Source: an uncultured Rubrobacteraceae bacterium (GTDB lineage Bacteria > Actinomycetota > Rubrobacteria > Rubrobacterales > Rubrobacteraceae). Taken from it: a stretch of 64,000 nt of DNA. The stretch lies in assembly GCA_902806095.1 (NCBI GenBank), contig CADCVF010000053.1, positions 1-64,000 of the forward strand. Direction: 5' to 3'. Numbering within the stretch: position 1 is the first letter of the stretch; the number at the start of each line of letters is the position of its first letter. The translations under genes and the position numbers were made by a program. The notes under the pieces are model-generated. The model was not told the DNA's origin. It was given only the letters and a program-made list of their open reading frames with translations, and did not search any database. This document shows, piece after piece, positions 23,342 through 32,910 of this stretch.

Positions 23342-24247
23342 CTACAAGGCCTCTACCACGTCTGGTGTCGGGAGCGCTCCCTGGGCCCCCGCCTCCGTTA
23401 CCGCTGCAGCCCCAGCCCTTACAGCGTAGGCAACAGCATCTTCCAGAGGATCATCGTCGGCGAGCCTTGCGGCCAGGGCCCCGACGAACGCGTCTCCGGC
23501 ACCCGTAGTGTCAATGACTTCCACCTTCGGGGCCGCGAGGTGCTTCGCGGATTCGCCACCGGAGAAGACAGCGCCATCTTCTCCGACCGTGACAACGACG
23601 GATCGCGGCCCCAGGGACAGGAGTTTCGGTGCGGCAGAGAGGGCGCCGTCTACCCCTTCGACCCTCTCTCCGAGTAGGAAGGCGGCCTCATGCTCGTTGA
23701 TCACCAGGGGGTCCAGCTTCTCGAGCAGTGCCCGCGGAACCTCGAACGGGGGCGCGAGGTTGACCAGCGCGCGGGTCCCGTTCCCTGATGCGACCTCGAC
23801 GGCCCGCAGGACGACCTCGGGCGGGATCTCCATCTGGGCGACGAGCACGTGCGCCTCGCCGATAGCCTCGGAAGCATCGTCTACGTCCTCGGTGGTGAGG
23901 CGGCGGTTCGCGCCAGGGGCGACCGTGATCGCGTTCTCCCCGTCAGGGGTGACGGTTATGAAAGCCGTGCCCGTAGACGAGCCTGGAGCCTCCCGCACAA
24001 GGCTCGCATCGACGCCTTTATCCGCGAGCGACCGTACGAGCGGCTCGCCGAACCCGTCGTCGCCAACGCGGCCAAGGAAGGTCACGCCCGCACCGAGGAG
24101 GGCCGCTGCGGCGGCCTGGTTGGCCCCCTTGCCGCCGTTGTGGGTCGCGAGACGGGCGTCCGTAACCGTCTCGCCGGGCGTGGGACGGCGCTCAACGCTC
24201 AGGACGAAGTCCTGGTTGATCGAACCAACGACGAAGACGTCAGCCAC
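23342..24247 (-). CDS. rbsK: Ribokinase (PfkB family)
   Basis: A 301-residue sugar kinase of the PfkB family. GGKGANQAAAAALLG near residue 40 and the C-terminal DTTGAGDAFVGAL with the catalytic Asp are diagnostic, and NLAPP and VINEHEAAFL are typical of ribokinase. It would phosphorylate ribose or deoxyribose to feed pentose metabolism. GTG 24247 is chosen because a GGAGA site lies six bases before it; a further GTG at 24271 overlaps the end of the decayed decarboxylase upstream. No rbs transporter genes lie nearby. Confidence 0.92.
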   Translation of the reverse strand: MADVFVVGSINQDFVLSVERRPTPGETVTDARLATHNGGKGANQAAAAALLGAGVTFLGRVGDDGFGEPLVRSLADKGVDASLVREAPGSSTGTAFITVTPDGENAITVAPGANRRLTTEDVDDASEAIGEAHVLVAQMEIPPEVVLRAVEVASGNGTRALVNLAPPFEVPRALLEKLDPLVINEHEAAFLLGERVEGVDGALSAAPKLLSLGPRSVVVTVGEDGAVFSGGESAKHLAAPKVEVIDTTGAGDAFVGALAARLADDDPLEDAVAYAVRAGAAAVTEAGAQGALPTPDVVEAL

Positions 24248-24267
24248 TCCGACTCTCCTCTCCCGAC

Positions 24268-25684
<1,417 letters not shown>

Positions 25685-25847
25685 GATCCTACCCTCCCCG
25701 GCCTACGAACGGCCATTCGACGGCTCTTGTACGGTACCCGACCCTGGCACCGCCTAATCCTCGTGCTCTGGAAGGCATCCTTCGTAAGGTCCCAAACTGA
25801 AGTGTAGAATGGTGCGGGCAGCGTTCTAGAGCCGGACCAAGGGCAGG

Positions 25848-27464
25848 ATGTCAGAAGCGAGAAAAACAGTCCTGGACGACCGTTACGATGTCGTCCGACC
25901 ACTCGGAAGCGGAGGTATGGGCGAGGTGTTCCTGGCCCGAGACCGGGTGCTTGGTCGCAACGTGGCGCTGAAGGTGCTGAGGAAACAGTTCGCTGGCGAC
26001 GAGGAGTTCGCCGAGCGCTTCAAGCGCGAGGCCATGAGCGCGGCGTCCCTCTCCCACCCGAACATAGTCCAGGTCTATGACAGGGGCGAGACGGAAGAAG
26101 GGGCCTCCTACATAGCCATGGAATACGTGCCCGGCGGCACGCTCGAGGAGAGGATCTCCAGGTACGGCCCGCTCGAGGCGGCGGCCGCGGCCGCGATCGG
26201 GGCACAGGTCGCCGAGGCGCTCGGAGCGGCCCACGACAGGGGCATGGTCCACCGCGACATAAAGCCCCAGAACGTACTACTCACCGCAAACGGCGGGGCG
26301 AAGGTGGCTGACTTCGGCATCGCCAGGGCCGGCTCCTCAGCGACCATCTCTCGGACGGGATTCGTGATGGGAACCGCCGGCTACATGTCCCCCGAACAGG
26401 CACTCGGCGAGCCCGCGACCCCAAAGAGCGATCTCTATTCCCTAGGTGTGGTCCTCTACGAGGCTCTTACAGGCGAGCTACCGTTCACCGCGGACAACCC
26501 TATCGCCGTCTCGATGAAGCACGTCAACGAACCTCTGCGGCCCCCCATGGAACTAAACCCCAGAATACCCGGTGGCATGAACGCCCTCGTGACGAAGCTC
26601 CTGGCGAAAGACCCGGAACACCGTTACGCGGACGCCGACGAGCTTGCCGACGATCTCTGGAAGGTAAGTCGCGGGCTCGAGCCGGTCGTGGCGGGTCTAG
26701 GAAGGATTGGCGGACCGCAGGGTACCGTGGGCGCATCGTCAACTCGTACGAACGTGATGCCAAGACCCCGTCCTGCTCAAGCGCCGATTCGGCACGGGCG
26801 GGGTCTGCCCTGGTTTTTGATCGCACTCGTTGTGATCCTGTTTACCCTAGGCACAATCGGCGGCCTCCAGGCCGTTCTCGGACCAGACGCCATGAGTGGC
26901 TGGTTCGACGTCTTCCAGAACGACGCGCAGCCGCCGCCTCAGCCAGACGGACCGGAGCAAGTCAAGGTGCCCGACGTAGTTGGAGTCACCCGAAACGTGG
27001 CGGAGCGCAGGTTCACCGATGCGGAGCTCGAGGTCGGGCGGGTGAGTTCGTTTCCGAGCGACAGTGTCGCCGCTGGCAGGGTGATCGAGCCAGGCTTCCC
27101 TGCAGGCACGTCCGTCGAGCCAGGTACGAAGGTGAACCTGACTATCAGCTCAGGACCACAACCTTCCTCCTCCTCGGCGAGCTCGTCCGCGTCCGCCCAG
27201 TCAAGCCCAGAACCAGGGAGTGCCTCGGCAAGCTCTTCCGCTTCGGCACAGCCTGGCCCGCGCGAGGACCGCCAGGCGCGCGAGAGGCCGGCGGCCGGAG
27301 AGAATGGCCCAAGGGTAGCAAGAGAACCCAAGACCAAAGTGCAGAAGAGCCCACCAGCACAAACGCCGAACGCGGCCGCACCAGCAAGGGAACCCGGAGA
27401 CGACAGCGGGGGACAAGGCCGCGGTCGAGGACGCGGACGCGGCGGAGAAAGCGGTGAGGACTAA
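25848..27464 (+). CDS. PknB-like Ser/Thr protein kinase with one PASTA domain
   Basis: A 538-residue membrane kinase. The kinase domain spans about residues 13-275 with GSGGMGEV at 20-27, the ATP lysine Lys42, catalytic HRDIKPQN and the DFG motif. A basic linker is followed by one transmembrane helix near 318-340 and an extracellular PASTA domain near 372-430 (VKVPDVVGV to LTISSGP). A low-complexity tail of Ser, Ala, Pro and Gly-Arg repeats closes the protein. PASTA kinases sense muropeptides or lipid II and control growth. One PASTA unit is fewer than the several in mycobacterial PknB. It is monocistronic. Confidence 0.93.
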   Translation: MSEARKTVLDDRYDVVRPLGSGGMGEVFLARDRVLGRNVALKVLRKQFAGDEEFAERFKREAMSAASLSHPNIVQVYDRGETEEGASYIAMEYVPGGTLEERISRYGPLEAAAAAAIGAQVAEALGAAHDRGMVHRDIKPQNVLLTANGGAKVADFGIARAGSSATISRTGFVMGTAGYMSPEQALGEPATPKSDLYSLGVVLYEALTGELPFTADNPIAVSMKHVNEPLRPPMELNPRIPGGMNALVTKLLAKDPEHRYADADELADDLWKVSRGLEPVVAGLGRIGGPQGTVGASSTRTNVMPRPRPAQAPIRHGRGLPWFLIALVVILFTLGTIGGLQAVLGPDAMSGWFDVFQNDAQPPPQPDGPEQVKVPDVVGVTRNVAERRFTDAELEVGRVSSFPSDSVAAGRVIEPGFPAGTSVEPGTKVNLTISSGPQPSSSSASSSASAQSSPEPGSASASSSASAQPGPREDRQARERPAAGENGPRVAREPKTKVQKSPPAQTPNAAAPAREPGDDSGGQGRGRGRGRGGESGED

Positions 27465-27577
27465 AGCGATTGGCAGCGGGTATCGACCTACCGCGAATGG
27501 CCCATTCGGCAACGCGCGATCGGCCATAATCGAAACCAAAAAAGCTGACTAGCTGAAATGCTGAAAAGGAGAGAATC

Positions 27578-28549
27578 ATGAAGGCGATCAAGATACACGA
27601 GTTCGGCGGGCCTGAGGTCCTTGGCTACGAGGACGTTGAGGTCACCGAGCCTGGCCCCGGTCAGGCACGCGTGAAGCTCGCGGCCTCCGGCGTCAACTTT
27701 ATAGACGTCTACCAGCGCACGGGCCTCTACCCCGGCGACGTTCCGCGTACGCTCGGGCTCGAAGGAGCCGGCGAAGTGGATGCTGTGGGAGAAGGCGTCG
27801 AAGACGTGTCCCCGGGAGATCACGTTGCGTTCGCGAGTACCCCAGGATCCTACGCCGAGTACGTGGTCGCCCCCGCCGAGAACCTGGTGCCTTTCAACGC
27901 CACGCTCGTCGAGGCGCGGGTCGCCGCCGCCACCATGCTCCAGGGCATGACCGCACACTACCTGACGCATAGCACCTTCCCGCTGCAGGAAGGCCAGACG
28001 GCGCTCGTGCACGCGGCGGCAGGCGGCGTCGGACTCCTGCTCGTCCAGCTCGCGAAGATGCGTGGTGCGACCGTGATCGGGACCGCTGGCACCGAGGAGA
28101 AGGCGAAGCTCGCCACGGAGGCAGGGGCCGACGATGTCATCCTCTACACCGAACAGGACTTCGTGGAGGAGACGAACCGTATCACGGGCGGAGAAGGCGT
28201 CCACGTCGTCTACGACTCTGTAGGCAAAGACACCTTCGACGGCGGCCTCGACGTCTTGCGCCCGCGCGGCTACATGGTGCTCTACGGGGCATCCAGCGGC
28301 CCCGTGCCCCCACTCGACCCGCAGGTTCTCAACCAGAAAGGGGGTCTCTTCCTCACCCGCCCAGCCCTCGCCCAGTACACGGCGAACCGCGAGGAACTCC
28401 TGTGGCGCGCCGAGAGCCTCTTCTCCTGGATCGGGCAGAACAACCTCAACGTCCGCATCGGCGGTACCTACTCCCTCGAAGACGCAGGGCAGGCCCACCG
28501 CGACCTCGAAGGCCGCAAGACGACAGGCAAATTGCTACTTATCCCGTAG
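27578..28549 (+). CDS. NADPH:quinone reductase, zinc-independent MDR family
   Basis: A 323-residue quinone oxidoreductase of the medium-chain dehydrogenase family. It begins [17 protein letters not shown] as in Qor proteins, has [15 protein letters not shown], and the NADPH site [17 protein letters not shown]. Zinc-ligand cysteines are absent. It reduces quinones with NADPH. ATG 27578 has AAGGAG at good spacing. The spacer 27465-27577 before it holds the A-rich run AAAAAAGCTGACTAGCTGA and no gene. An LLM-class oxidoreductase starts nine bases after the stop, so the two are likely coexpressed. Confidence 0.92.
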   Translation: MKAIKIHEFGGPEVLGYEDVEVTEPGPGQARVKLAASGVNFIDVYQRTGLYPGDVPRTLGLEGAGEVDAVGEGVEDVSPGDHVAFASTPGSYAEYVVAPAENLVPFNATLVEARVAAATMLQGMTAHYLTHSTFPLQEGQTALVHAAAGGVGLLLVQLAKMRGATVIGTAGTEEKAKLATEAGADDVILYTEQDFVEETNRITGGEGVHVVYDSVGKDTFDGGLDVLRPRGYMVLYGASSGPVPPLDPQVLNQKGGLFLTRPALAQYTANREELLWRAESLFSWIGQNNLNVRIGGTYSLEDAGQAHRDLEGRKTTGKLLLIP

Positions 28550-28558
28550 GACGATACC

Positions 28559-29575
28559 GTGATGCTCGACGCCGGCCTCGGCACAGAGGGCGATTACCTG
28601 AGAGGTATAGACCAGACTGCCCGCTCGGCCGAAGACTTTGGCTTCGCCGGCCTGTGGACGAGTGAGACGAAACACGACGCGTTCCTACCCCTGGCCATAG
28701 CCGCCAACGAGACGCGCGAGATCGAGCTCGGCACCTCTGTAGCCATCGCCTTCTCACGCTCACCTATGGAGACGGCCCAGGCCGCATGGGACCTCCAGTA
28801 CCTCTCCAAAGGCCGCTTCGTGCTCGGCCTTGGCACACAGGTCAAGGCCCACATAACCCGTCGCTTCTCGATGCCCTGGGATAGGCCCGCCGCTAGATTA
28901 CGCGAGTACATCATGGCCGTGCGCGCGATCTGGGCGTCCTTCCAGGGCGAGGGACCACTGCAGTTCGAAGGCGAGTTCTACAGGCACACCCTGATGACGC
29001 CGTTCTTCAACCCGGGACCTATAGATCACCCTGAGATCCCGGTCTACATAGCGGGCGTCAACACCCGTCTCGCCACGCTCGCCGGGGAGATCTGCGACGG
29101 CTTCCACGTCCACCCGTTCCACTCCCCCGAGTACGTAAGGCAGACCGTCAAGCCCGCCATAGCAGAGGGCGCAGAAGGAGTCGGCCGCGACCCGGAAGAG
29201 GTCACGCTCGCGACGAGCGCTTTCGTCATCTCATCCGAGAAGGAAGCGGAAGCCAAAGAGCAAAGGGAGTCTGTACGGGCCCAGATCTCGTTCTACGCCT
29301 CGACCCCGACCTACCGCACCGTCCTCGAAGCCCACGGCTGGGAAGAGGTCGGCGAAAGGTTGGGCGCGATGGCCCGCGAGAAGAAGTGGCGCGAGATGCC
29401 TGCCCTCATCTCCGACGAGATGCTCGCGGCGTTTGCCGTCGAATCGACCCCGGATGAGATCGGGGCCGCGATAAGGGAGCGCTACGAAGGTCTCATAGAC
29501 CGCGTCGCGCTCTACATCCCGTTTGTGGCAGGCGAGCAGGATGGATTCTGGCGCAAAGTGCTCTACCGATTCTGA
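28559..29575 (+). CDS. LLM-class (F420-dependent type) oxidoreductase
   Basis: A 338-residue TIM-barrel protein of the luciferase-like monooxygenase class. Typical blocks are EDFGFAGLWTSETKHDAFLPL, LGTSVAIAFSRSPMETA, KGRFVLGLGTQVKAH and PVYIAGVNTRL. Members in actinobacteria often use F420 rather than FMN, and cofDCE genes are present in the window, so F420 is likely but not proven. GTG 28559 and ATG 28562 are both possible starts. A diverged piece of the same 3' coding sequence recurs at 30421-30498, which shows past duplication. Confidence 0.86.
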   Translation: MMLDAGLGTEGDYLRGIDQTARSAEDFGFAGLWTSETKHDAFLPLAIAANETREIELGTSVAIAFSRSPMETAQAAWDLQYLSKGRFVLGLGTQVKAHITRRFSMPWDRPAARLREYIMAVRAIWASFQGEGPLQFEGEFYRHTLMTPFFNPGPIDHPEIPVYIAGVNTRLATLAGEICDGFHVHPFHSPEYVRQTVKPAIAEGAEGVGRDPEEVTLATSAFVISSEKEAEAKEQRESVRAQISFYASTPTYRTVLEAHGWEEVGERLGAMAREKKWREMPALISDEMLAAFAVESTPDEIGAAIRERYEGLIDRVALYIPFVAGEQDGFWRKVLYRF

Positions 29576-29620
29576 GGCGAGAAAGCCTAGACGGGCAAAT
29601 TGCGCATAAGCTGTGCGTGT

Positions 29621-29626
29621 TAGTAT
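29621..29626 (+). promoter_or_regulatory. Likely -10 element for a leaderless vapB mRNA
   Basis: TAGTAT ends seven bases before the ATG of vapB, so transcription would start at or next to the A of the start codon. A weak -35 candidate, TTGCGC, lies 15 bases upstream. No ribosome site is visible before the ATG, which fits a leaderless message. Confidence 0.4.
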
Positions 29627-29633
29627 TGTGTGC

Positions 29634-29837
29634 ATGAGAACGACACTAGATATCGATGCGCAACTGATGGAAGAGGCCGTTCGTCTCTCGGGCGAACGAA
29701 CCAAAGCGGCGGCGGTCGAGGCTGCGTTAAGGGAATACGTCAGGCTCCGGCGCAAGAAGTTGCTGCTGGAGTTGCCGGGCCAAGTTCGGCTCGAAGAAAA
29801 CTGGGAAGAGTTACGAGAGGCCGAGCTTGGCGAATGA
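29634..29837 (+). CDS. vapB: VapB-type antitoxin
   Basis: A 67-residue antitoxin of the ribbon-helix-helix VapB type. It starts MRTTLDIDAQLMEEAVRLSG, the usual DNA-binding strand and helix, continues with ERTKAAAVEAALREYVRL, and has a basic-acidic tail that wraps the toxin. It would repress its own promoter and neutralise VapC. ATG 29634 is chosen because family similarity begins there. The vapC start overlaps its end by 11 bases, which is normal for such modules. Both genes look intact. Confidence 0.88.
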   Translation: MRTTLDIDAQLMEEAVRLSGERTKAAAVEAALREYVRLRRKKLLLELPGQVRLEENWEELREAELGE

Positions 29838-30231
29838 GCCCGTCCTGGTCGACACTTCTTGCTGGATAGAATACTTCAACCGTCCTGGCGCGGAGGTCGC
29901 GACCGCTGTAGAGGCTATGGTACGAGACGATCGCGCCGCCCTCACTGGCATCGTACTAGCGGAACTCTCGCAGGGGGCACGCACCGAACGCGAGCTGTCC
30001 GAATTGCATGCGGCTCTCGGTGCGGTCGTCTGGATCGAGGCTACCCGCGAAACGTACGCTCGTGCCGCCAGACTAGCGTTCGAACTGCGCCGCAAAGGTA
30101 TAACCGTTCCCATAACCGACTGCATTATCGCCGCGGCGTCCGAGTCCGCGGGCGGCCGCGTTCTGACCCTCGACGCGCACTTCCAGGAAATCGCCGAGAT
30201 CTCACCCCTGACCGTCCTTCCCGAGCGCTAA
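29827..30231 (+). CDS. vapC: VapC-type PIN-domain toxin
   Basis: A 134-residue PIN-domain ribonuclease. Acidic residues of the active site are visible in LVDTSCWIEYF (Asp), LAELSQGA (Glu), VPITDCIIAA (Asp) and TLDAHFQEIA (Asp). VapC toxins cut tRNA or rRNA when freed from VapB. The start overlaps the antitoxin gene by 11 bases, so translation is coupled. It is full length and shows no defect, in contrast to the broken toxin-antitoxin pieces just downstream. Confidence 0.9.
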   Translation: MANEPVLVDTSCWIEYFNRPGAEVATAVEAMVRDDRAALTGIVLAELSQGARTERELSELHAALGAVVWIEATRETYARAARLAFELRRKGITVPITDCIIAAASESAGGRVLTLDAHFQEIAEISPLTVLPER

Positions 30232-30253
30232 ACCTGGTCTAGGACGACACATT

Positions 30254-30420
30254 CTAGCCCGTGTGCTCGGGCTCTCTGGTCTTACCCTCGGGATGGATCT
30301 CGATGAAGGTCTGGGTGATCTCGGGGACTTCGGAGCGGGCCTCTCGCGCGATACGTTCGCTGAGGTCTTCGATCTGGTCCGTATCGGGGCCGCGCCAGAG
30401 GAGTTGGGGGAGCCCTTCGC
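30254..30420 (-). pseudogene. 3' coding remnant of an unidentified gene
   Basis: On the minus strand an open frame without a start reads DQIEDLSERIAREARSEVPE followed by a strand TFIEIHP and a charged tail to a TAG at 30254. The helix-strand pattern resembles the C-terminal domain of cation diffusion facilitators, but this is weak. It ends abruptly where the LLM-like remnant begins at about 30421, so it is a truncated piece. Confidence 0.35.
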
Positions 30421-30498
30421 GAGCGCTACACCGGACTCATAGACCCTGTCGCCCTCTACATCCCATTCGTGTCCGGCGAGTGGGATTCATTCTGGCGG
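30421..30498 (+). pseudogene. 3' remnant of an LLM-class oxidoreductase gene
   Basis: The frame reads ERYTGLIDPVALYIPFV then SGEWDSFWR, matching the end of the LLM gene at 28559-29575 (ERYEGLIDRVALYIPFV, AGEQDGFWR). About 78 bases are shared at roughly 80 percent identity by eye. No upstream part is present. It is a scar of a paralogue or of a duplication, and it now overlaps the end of the BrnA-like gene on the other strand. Confidence 0.7.
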
Positions 30499-30821
30499 AC
30501 TGTGGTGGAGTCAGTGAAATCCACGAACTGCCGTAGCAGAGTCTGGTAGCCTACGCCTTTGACGGCGGCCAGGACCCTGAGGCGATTCACTAGGTCGTTC
30601 TCCATCCTCACGGAGACTACGCCTTTACGCGGTCTCGTTATGGTCCGCCCCCGCGGCGGCGGCAGATTGTCTCTCTCCGAGCGCGGCTCGAACGTCTCCA
30701 ACATCTCCTCCGAGAGGCTGTGGGAACCCCAAAACTCGTGCTCTTCGCGCTCGCTCTTGAACTCCGGTACCTCGTCCCAGCTCTTTATGGTCTTCAGCCT
30801 GTTCCCTGCCAAGTCACTCAC
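30456..30821 (-). CDS. brnA: BrnA-like antitoxin with replaced C-terminus
   Basis: A 121-residue antitoxin of the BrnA/CopG kind. The N-terminal SWDEVPEFKSEREEHEFWGSH is the BrnA tail-binding block, and RKGVVSVRMENDLVNRLRVLA with GVGYQTLLRQFV is the ribbon-helix-helix DNA-binding part. After QFV the sequence runs through the antisense of the LLM remnant, so the last 20 or so residues are not native. GTG 30821 overlaps the BrnT stop as GTGA and follows AGGAAGGAGG, an excellent ribosome site. The DNA-binding core remains, so it may still be made and bind DNA. Confidence 0.75.
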   Translation of the reverse strand: MSDLAGNRLKTIKSWDEVPEFKSEREEHEFWGSHSLSEEMLETFEPRSERDNLPPPRGRTITRPRKGVVSVRMENDLVNRLRVLAAVKGVGYQTLLRQFVDFTDSTTVRQNESHSPDTNGM

Positions 30822-31012
30822 CTCCTTCCTCTACGGTATCTTCTCTTCTCCGTTCCATCGGCGGCGCGGGCTGTGATCGGCCGTAGCTTCTCCCCGCGCA
30901 TCGTATAGACGACGTGCAGGATACGACCGAACTCTGTCGCGCCTATCAAGGCCTCCCGTTTCTCTCCAGCAAGCTCGACGGCGGGAGGCCGGATCGTCGT
31001 TATCGTGTACAC
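30818..31012 (-). pseudogene. brnT: Truncated BrnT-like toxin, C-terminal half
   Basis: The frame reads EKREALIGATEFGRILHVVY and RPITARAADGTEKRRYRRG, the C-terminal half of a BrnT toxin. Normal BrnT has about 90-100 residues; the first 40 or so are missing. The residues before EKRE (VYTITTIRPPAVELAG) are not BrnT-like and read across the junction with another BrnT piece on the plus strand. A GTG at 31012 has no ribosome site. It is probably inactive, while its antitoxin gene follows with a four-base overlap. Confidence 0.75.
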
Positions 31013-31091
31013 CGATAGGGAAGGGAAGATCAGGCCGATCTCGGCGAGGGACGCGACGGATGCGGAGAAACGGAGATATAGAAGGGGGTAA
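30987..31091 (+). pseudogene. Second BrnT-like fragment, opposite strand
   Basis: The plus strand reads GRIVVIVYTDREGKIRPISA then RDATDAEKRRYRRG and a TAA at 31089, again the C-terminal part of BrnT. It is a different allele from the minus-strand fragment and begins without a start. The two fragments meet head to head near 30968-30987, where both N-terminal parts are lost. Confidence 0.75.
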
Positions 31092-31098
31092 GAGAAAC

Positions 31099-31305
31099 GT
31101 GACCGAAAAAGAGATGCCCCAGATCGATAGTATGGAGGAGGTGCCTCAGTTCGAGACGGAAGCCGAAGAGGCCGAGTTTTGGGCGACCCACGAGCTAAGC
31201 GAGGCGATATTGAATCGTATGCGCCCCGTGCGCGAGAGCGATAGCCTGGGGCAATTTATGCAGGATGCTGGATATGATCTTCGGAGAATCCACCTTCCAC
31301 GCACT
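31099..31305 (+). pseudogene. Truncated BrnA-like antitoxin
   Basis: GTG 31099 opens a frame reading IDSMEEVPQFETEAEEAEFW then ATHELSEAILNRM, matching the N-terminal block of the BrnA gene at 30456-30821. After residue 60 the similarity ends and no ribbon-helix-helix follows; the frame then runs into the antisense of the next gene. It follows the plus-strand BrnT fragment in the expected toxin-antitoxin order. Confidence 0.65.
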
Positions 31306-31376
31306 CCGGTGAATGGAGGAGCCGGAGCATGGCAGCCTCGGCTCCTCCTCTTGTTCGAAAAGCGGTTGCTACTCTG

Positions 31377-32615
31377 TCAGTCGGCCAGCGCGGCACACAC
31401 GGCGAGTTCCTCCGCACGCCTCAGCGCCTCGAAGACCACCGGACTGCCGGACACCGGGGTGTGTTGTGCGTTGATGGACACCGTCACCGAGCGCCTCCCG
31501 TCTGCGCTCGCAGCGGCAAACTGGGTGTAGCCCGGGGTATTGCCCGTGTGGCCCCACACCGTTCCGCAACGCGTCTGGTAGCGGAAGAGGGCGAGGCCAG
31601 CCGAGTTCTTCCCAGGACCGGGCGGCTCGGAGCTTCCCCCCTCGACGACCCTGCGCTGCTTCGCCTGCGTCCGCTCGTCGAAGAGCTTGCCGCCCACGTA
31701 GCCGCGGATGAAGGTGTTTAGGTCGGCTGGTGTAGAGACTATGCCCCCCGAAGCCCAGGACCACCCGGCGGCGAGGTCCTCGCTTACGTCTTCGGGCGGG
31801 TCTTGGGAGGGGACGTTATCGTAGCCGTGGATGAAGGGCTTCCTCAGGTCGGGGCCGCGGGGCAGGCTGGTCTTTTTCAGCCCAAGAGGCCTGTAGACCC
31901 GCTCCCTGAGCTGCTCCTCGTAGCTCGTGCCCGTGGCCGCCTCGACCATCAGGGCCACGGCTATGTTGTCCGAGTTGGAATATTGGTACTTGGAACCGGG
32001 TTCGAAACGCAAGGGCGGCTTACGGTCGTACGCGTAAGTAAGCAGCTTCTCCGGCGGGGGCGCTTTCGTGGGGCTGTCCCCCACCGCTTCTTGGAAGTCC
32101 TGGTTCTCTAAGATGTCTGGCAAGCCGCTGGTGTGGTTGAGGAGCTGCCTGAGGGTGACTTCCGCCCAAGCGTCGGGAGGCGGCTTTGGCAAGTCCGACA
32201 GGAGCTCTCCGATGGTGTCGTTCAAGGAGAGTGCCCCCTTGCTCACCAAAGAGAGTGCGACGGCCCCGCTGAAGGCCTTCGCGGCGCTCGCTATGCGCAT
32301 GCGGTCGTCGACCCTCATGGGCAGCCCGCTCTTTATGTTGCGGACCCCGAAGGTGTGTACCTTGCGATGCTGGCCGCGCTGCACGACGGCGATGACGCCA
32401 GGCGGCCCGCCTTCCATGGCGACGAGCTCCTTGAGCGCCTGATCTAGCGCGGCGTCAGCGCCATTGGCCTGCTCCTTGCCGAAGGCCGCGCTCCGGCCAG
32501 CCAGGTAGGGGACGGAGGCCACCGCAGTGGCAAAGGCCGTCTGTTTGAGGAAGCGCCTCCTGCTGATGATCGTCGCGCTTCCTAGCGATAGTTGTGTTCC
32601 TTCGTCTGTGGCCAT
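31377..32615 (-). CDS. Tat-exported serine hydrolase, class C beta-lactamase family
   Basis: A 412-residue serine beta-lactamase-fold protein (DD-peptidase or esterase type). The N-terminus has SRRRFLKQTAFATAVASVPY, a Tat signal with its twin-arginine motif, so it is exported folded. The active site shows SAAK (Ser-x-x-Lys), YSN and HTG (HTGNTPG), the three class C motifs. ATG 32615 is chosen because the signal peptide follows it; an in-frame start at 32726 would put the signal far inside. The family includes D-Ala-D-Ala carboxypeptidases and esterases, and a true antibiotic-lactamase role is not implied. Confidence 0.88.
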   Translation of the reverse strand: MATDEGTQLSLGSATIISRRRFLKQTAFATAVASVPYLAGRSAAFGKEQANGADAALDQALKELVAMEGGPPGVIAVVQRGQHRKVHTFGVRNIKSGLPMRVDDRMRIASAAKAFSGAVALSLVSKGALSLNDTIGELLSDLPKPPPDAWAEVTLRQLLNHTSGLPDILENQDFQEAVGDSPTKAPPPEKLLTYAYDRKPPLRFEPGSKYQYSNSDNIAVALMVEAATGTSYEEQLRERVYRPLGLKKTSLPRGPDLRKPFIHGYDNVPSQDPPEDVSEDLAAGWSWASGGIVSTPADLNTFIRGYVGGKLFDERTQAKQRRVVEGGSSEPPGPGKNSAGLALFRYQTRCGTVWGHTGNTPGYTQFAAASADGRRSVTVSINAQHTPVSGSPVVFEALRRAEELAVCAALAD

Positions 32616-32910
32616 TCTCGGGTTCCCCCCTCTGCGTAGGACTCGGCGGTGTCGCCCTTCCTCGCTCAGCTTAGCATGATGCCATCCAGGGAGTTTCGCG
32701 TTTGCACACCCTTTTCGCCGATACACAACGGCTCGACTGCTGCTACCGAGTCGCCGTGTGCTGATGCCGGAGCGGTGCCAGCATGCCCTTGTGGAGTGCT
32801 GGCCGCGGCGCCCGATAGGTCGCTTGCTAGCTTGAACTTCGCAGAACCCCCCAGCCTGGTGTGAAAATCCGGTCGAGTGACGGCCTCCTACGCGGTTTGG
32901 GGTGTATTCC
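32616..32910. other. Non-coding spacer
   Basis: About 295 bases separate the serine hydrolase start from the alcohol dehydrogenase stop, both on the minus strand. No ORF with a start signal, hairpin terminator or repeat was found. A promoter for the hydrolase should lie here, but no clear -35/-10 pair was seen. Confidence 0.5.

Noticed and set aside
30232-30420. Plus-strand ORF after vapC
   Set aside because: A plus-strand frame rich in Asp, Glu and Gly is present but has no start signal, and the minus strand reads a better protein-like remnant.
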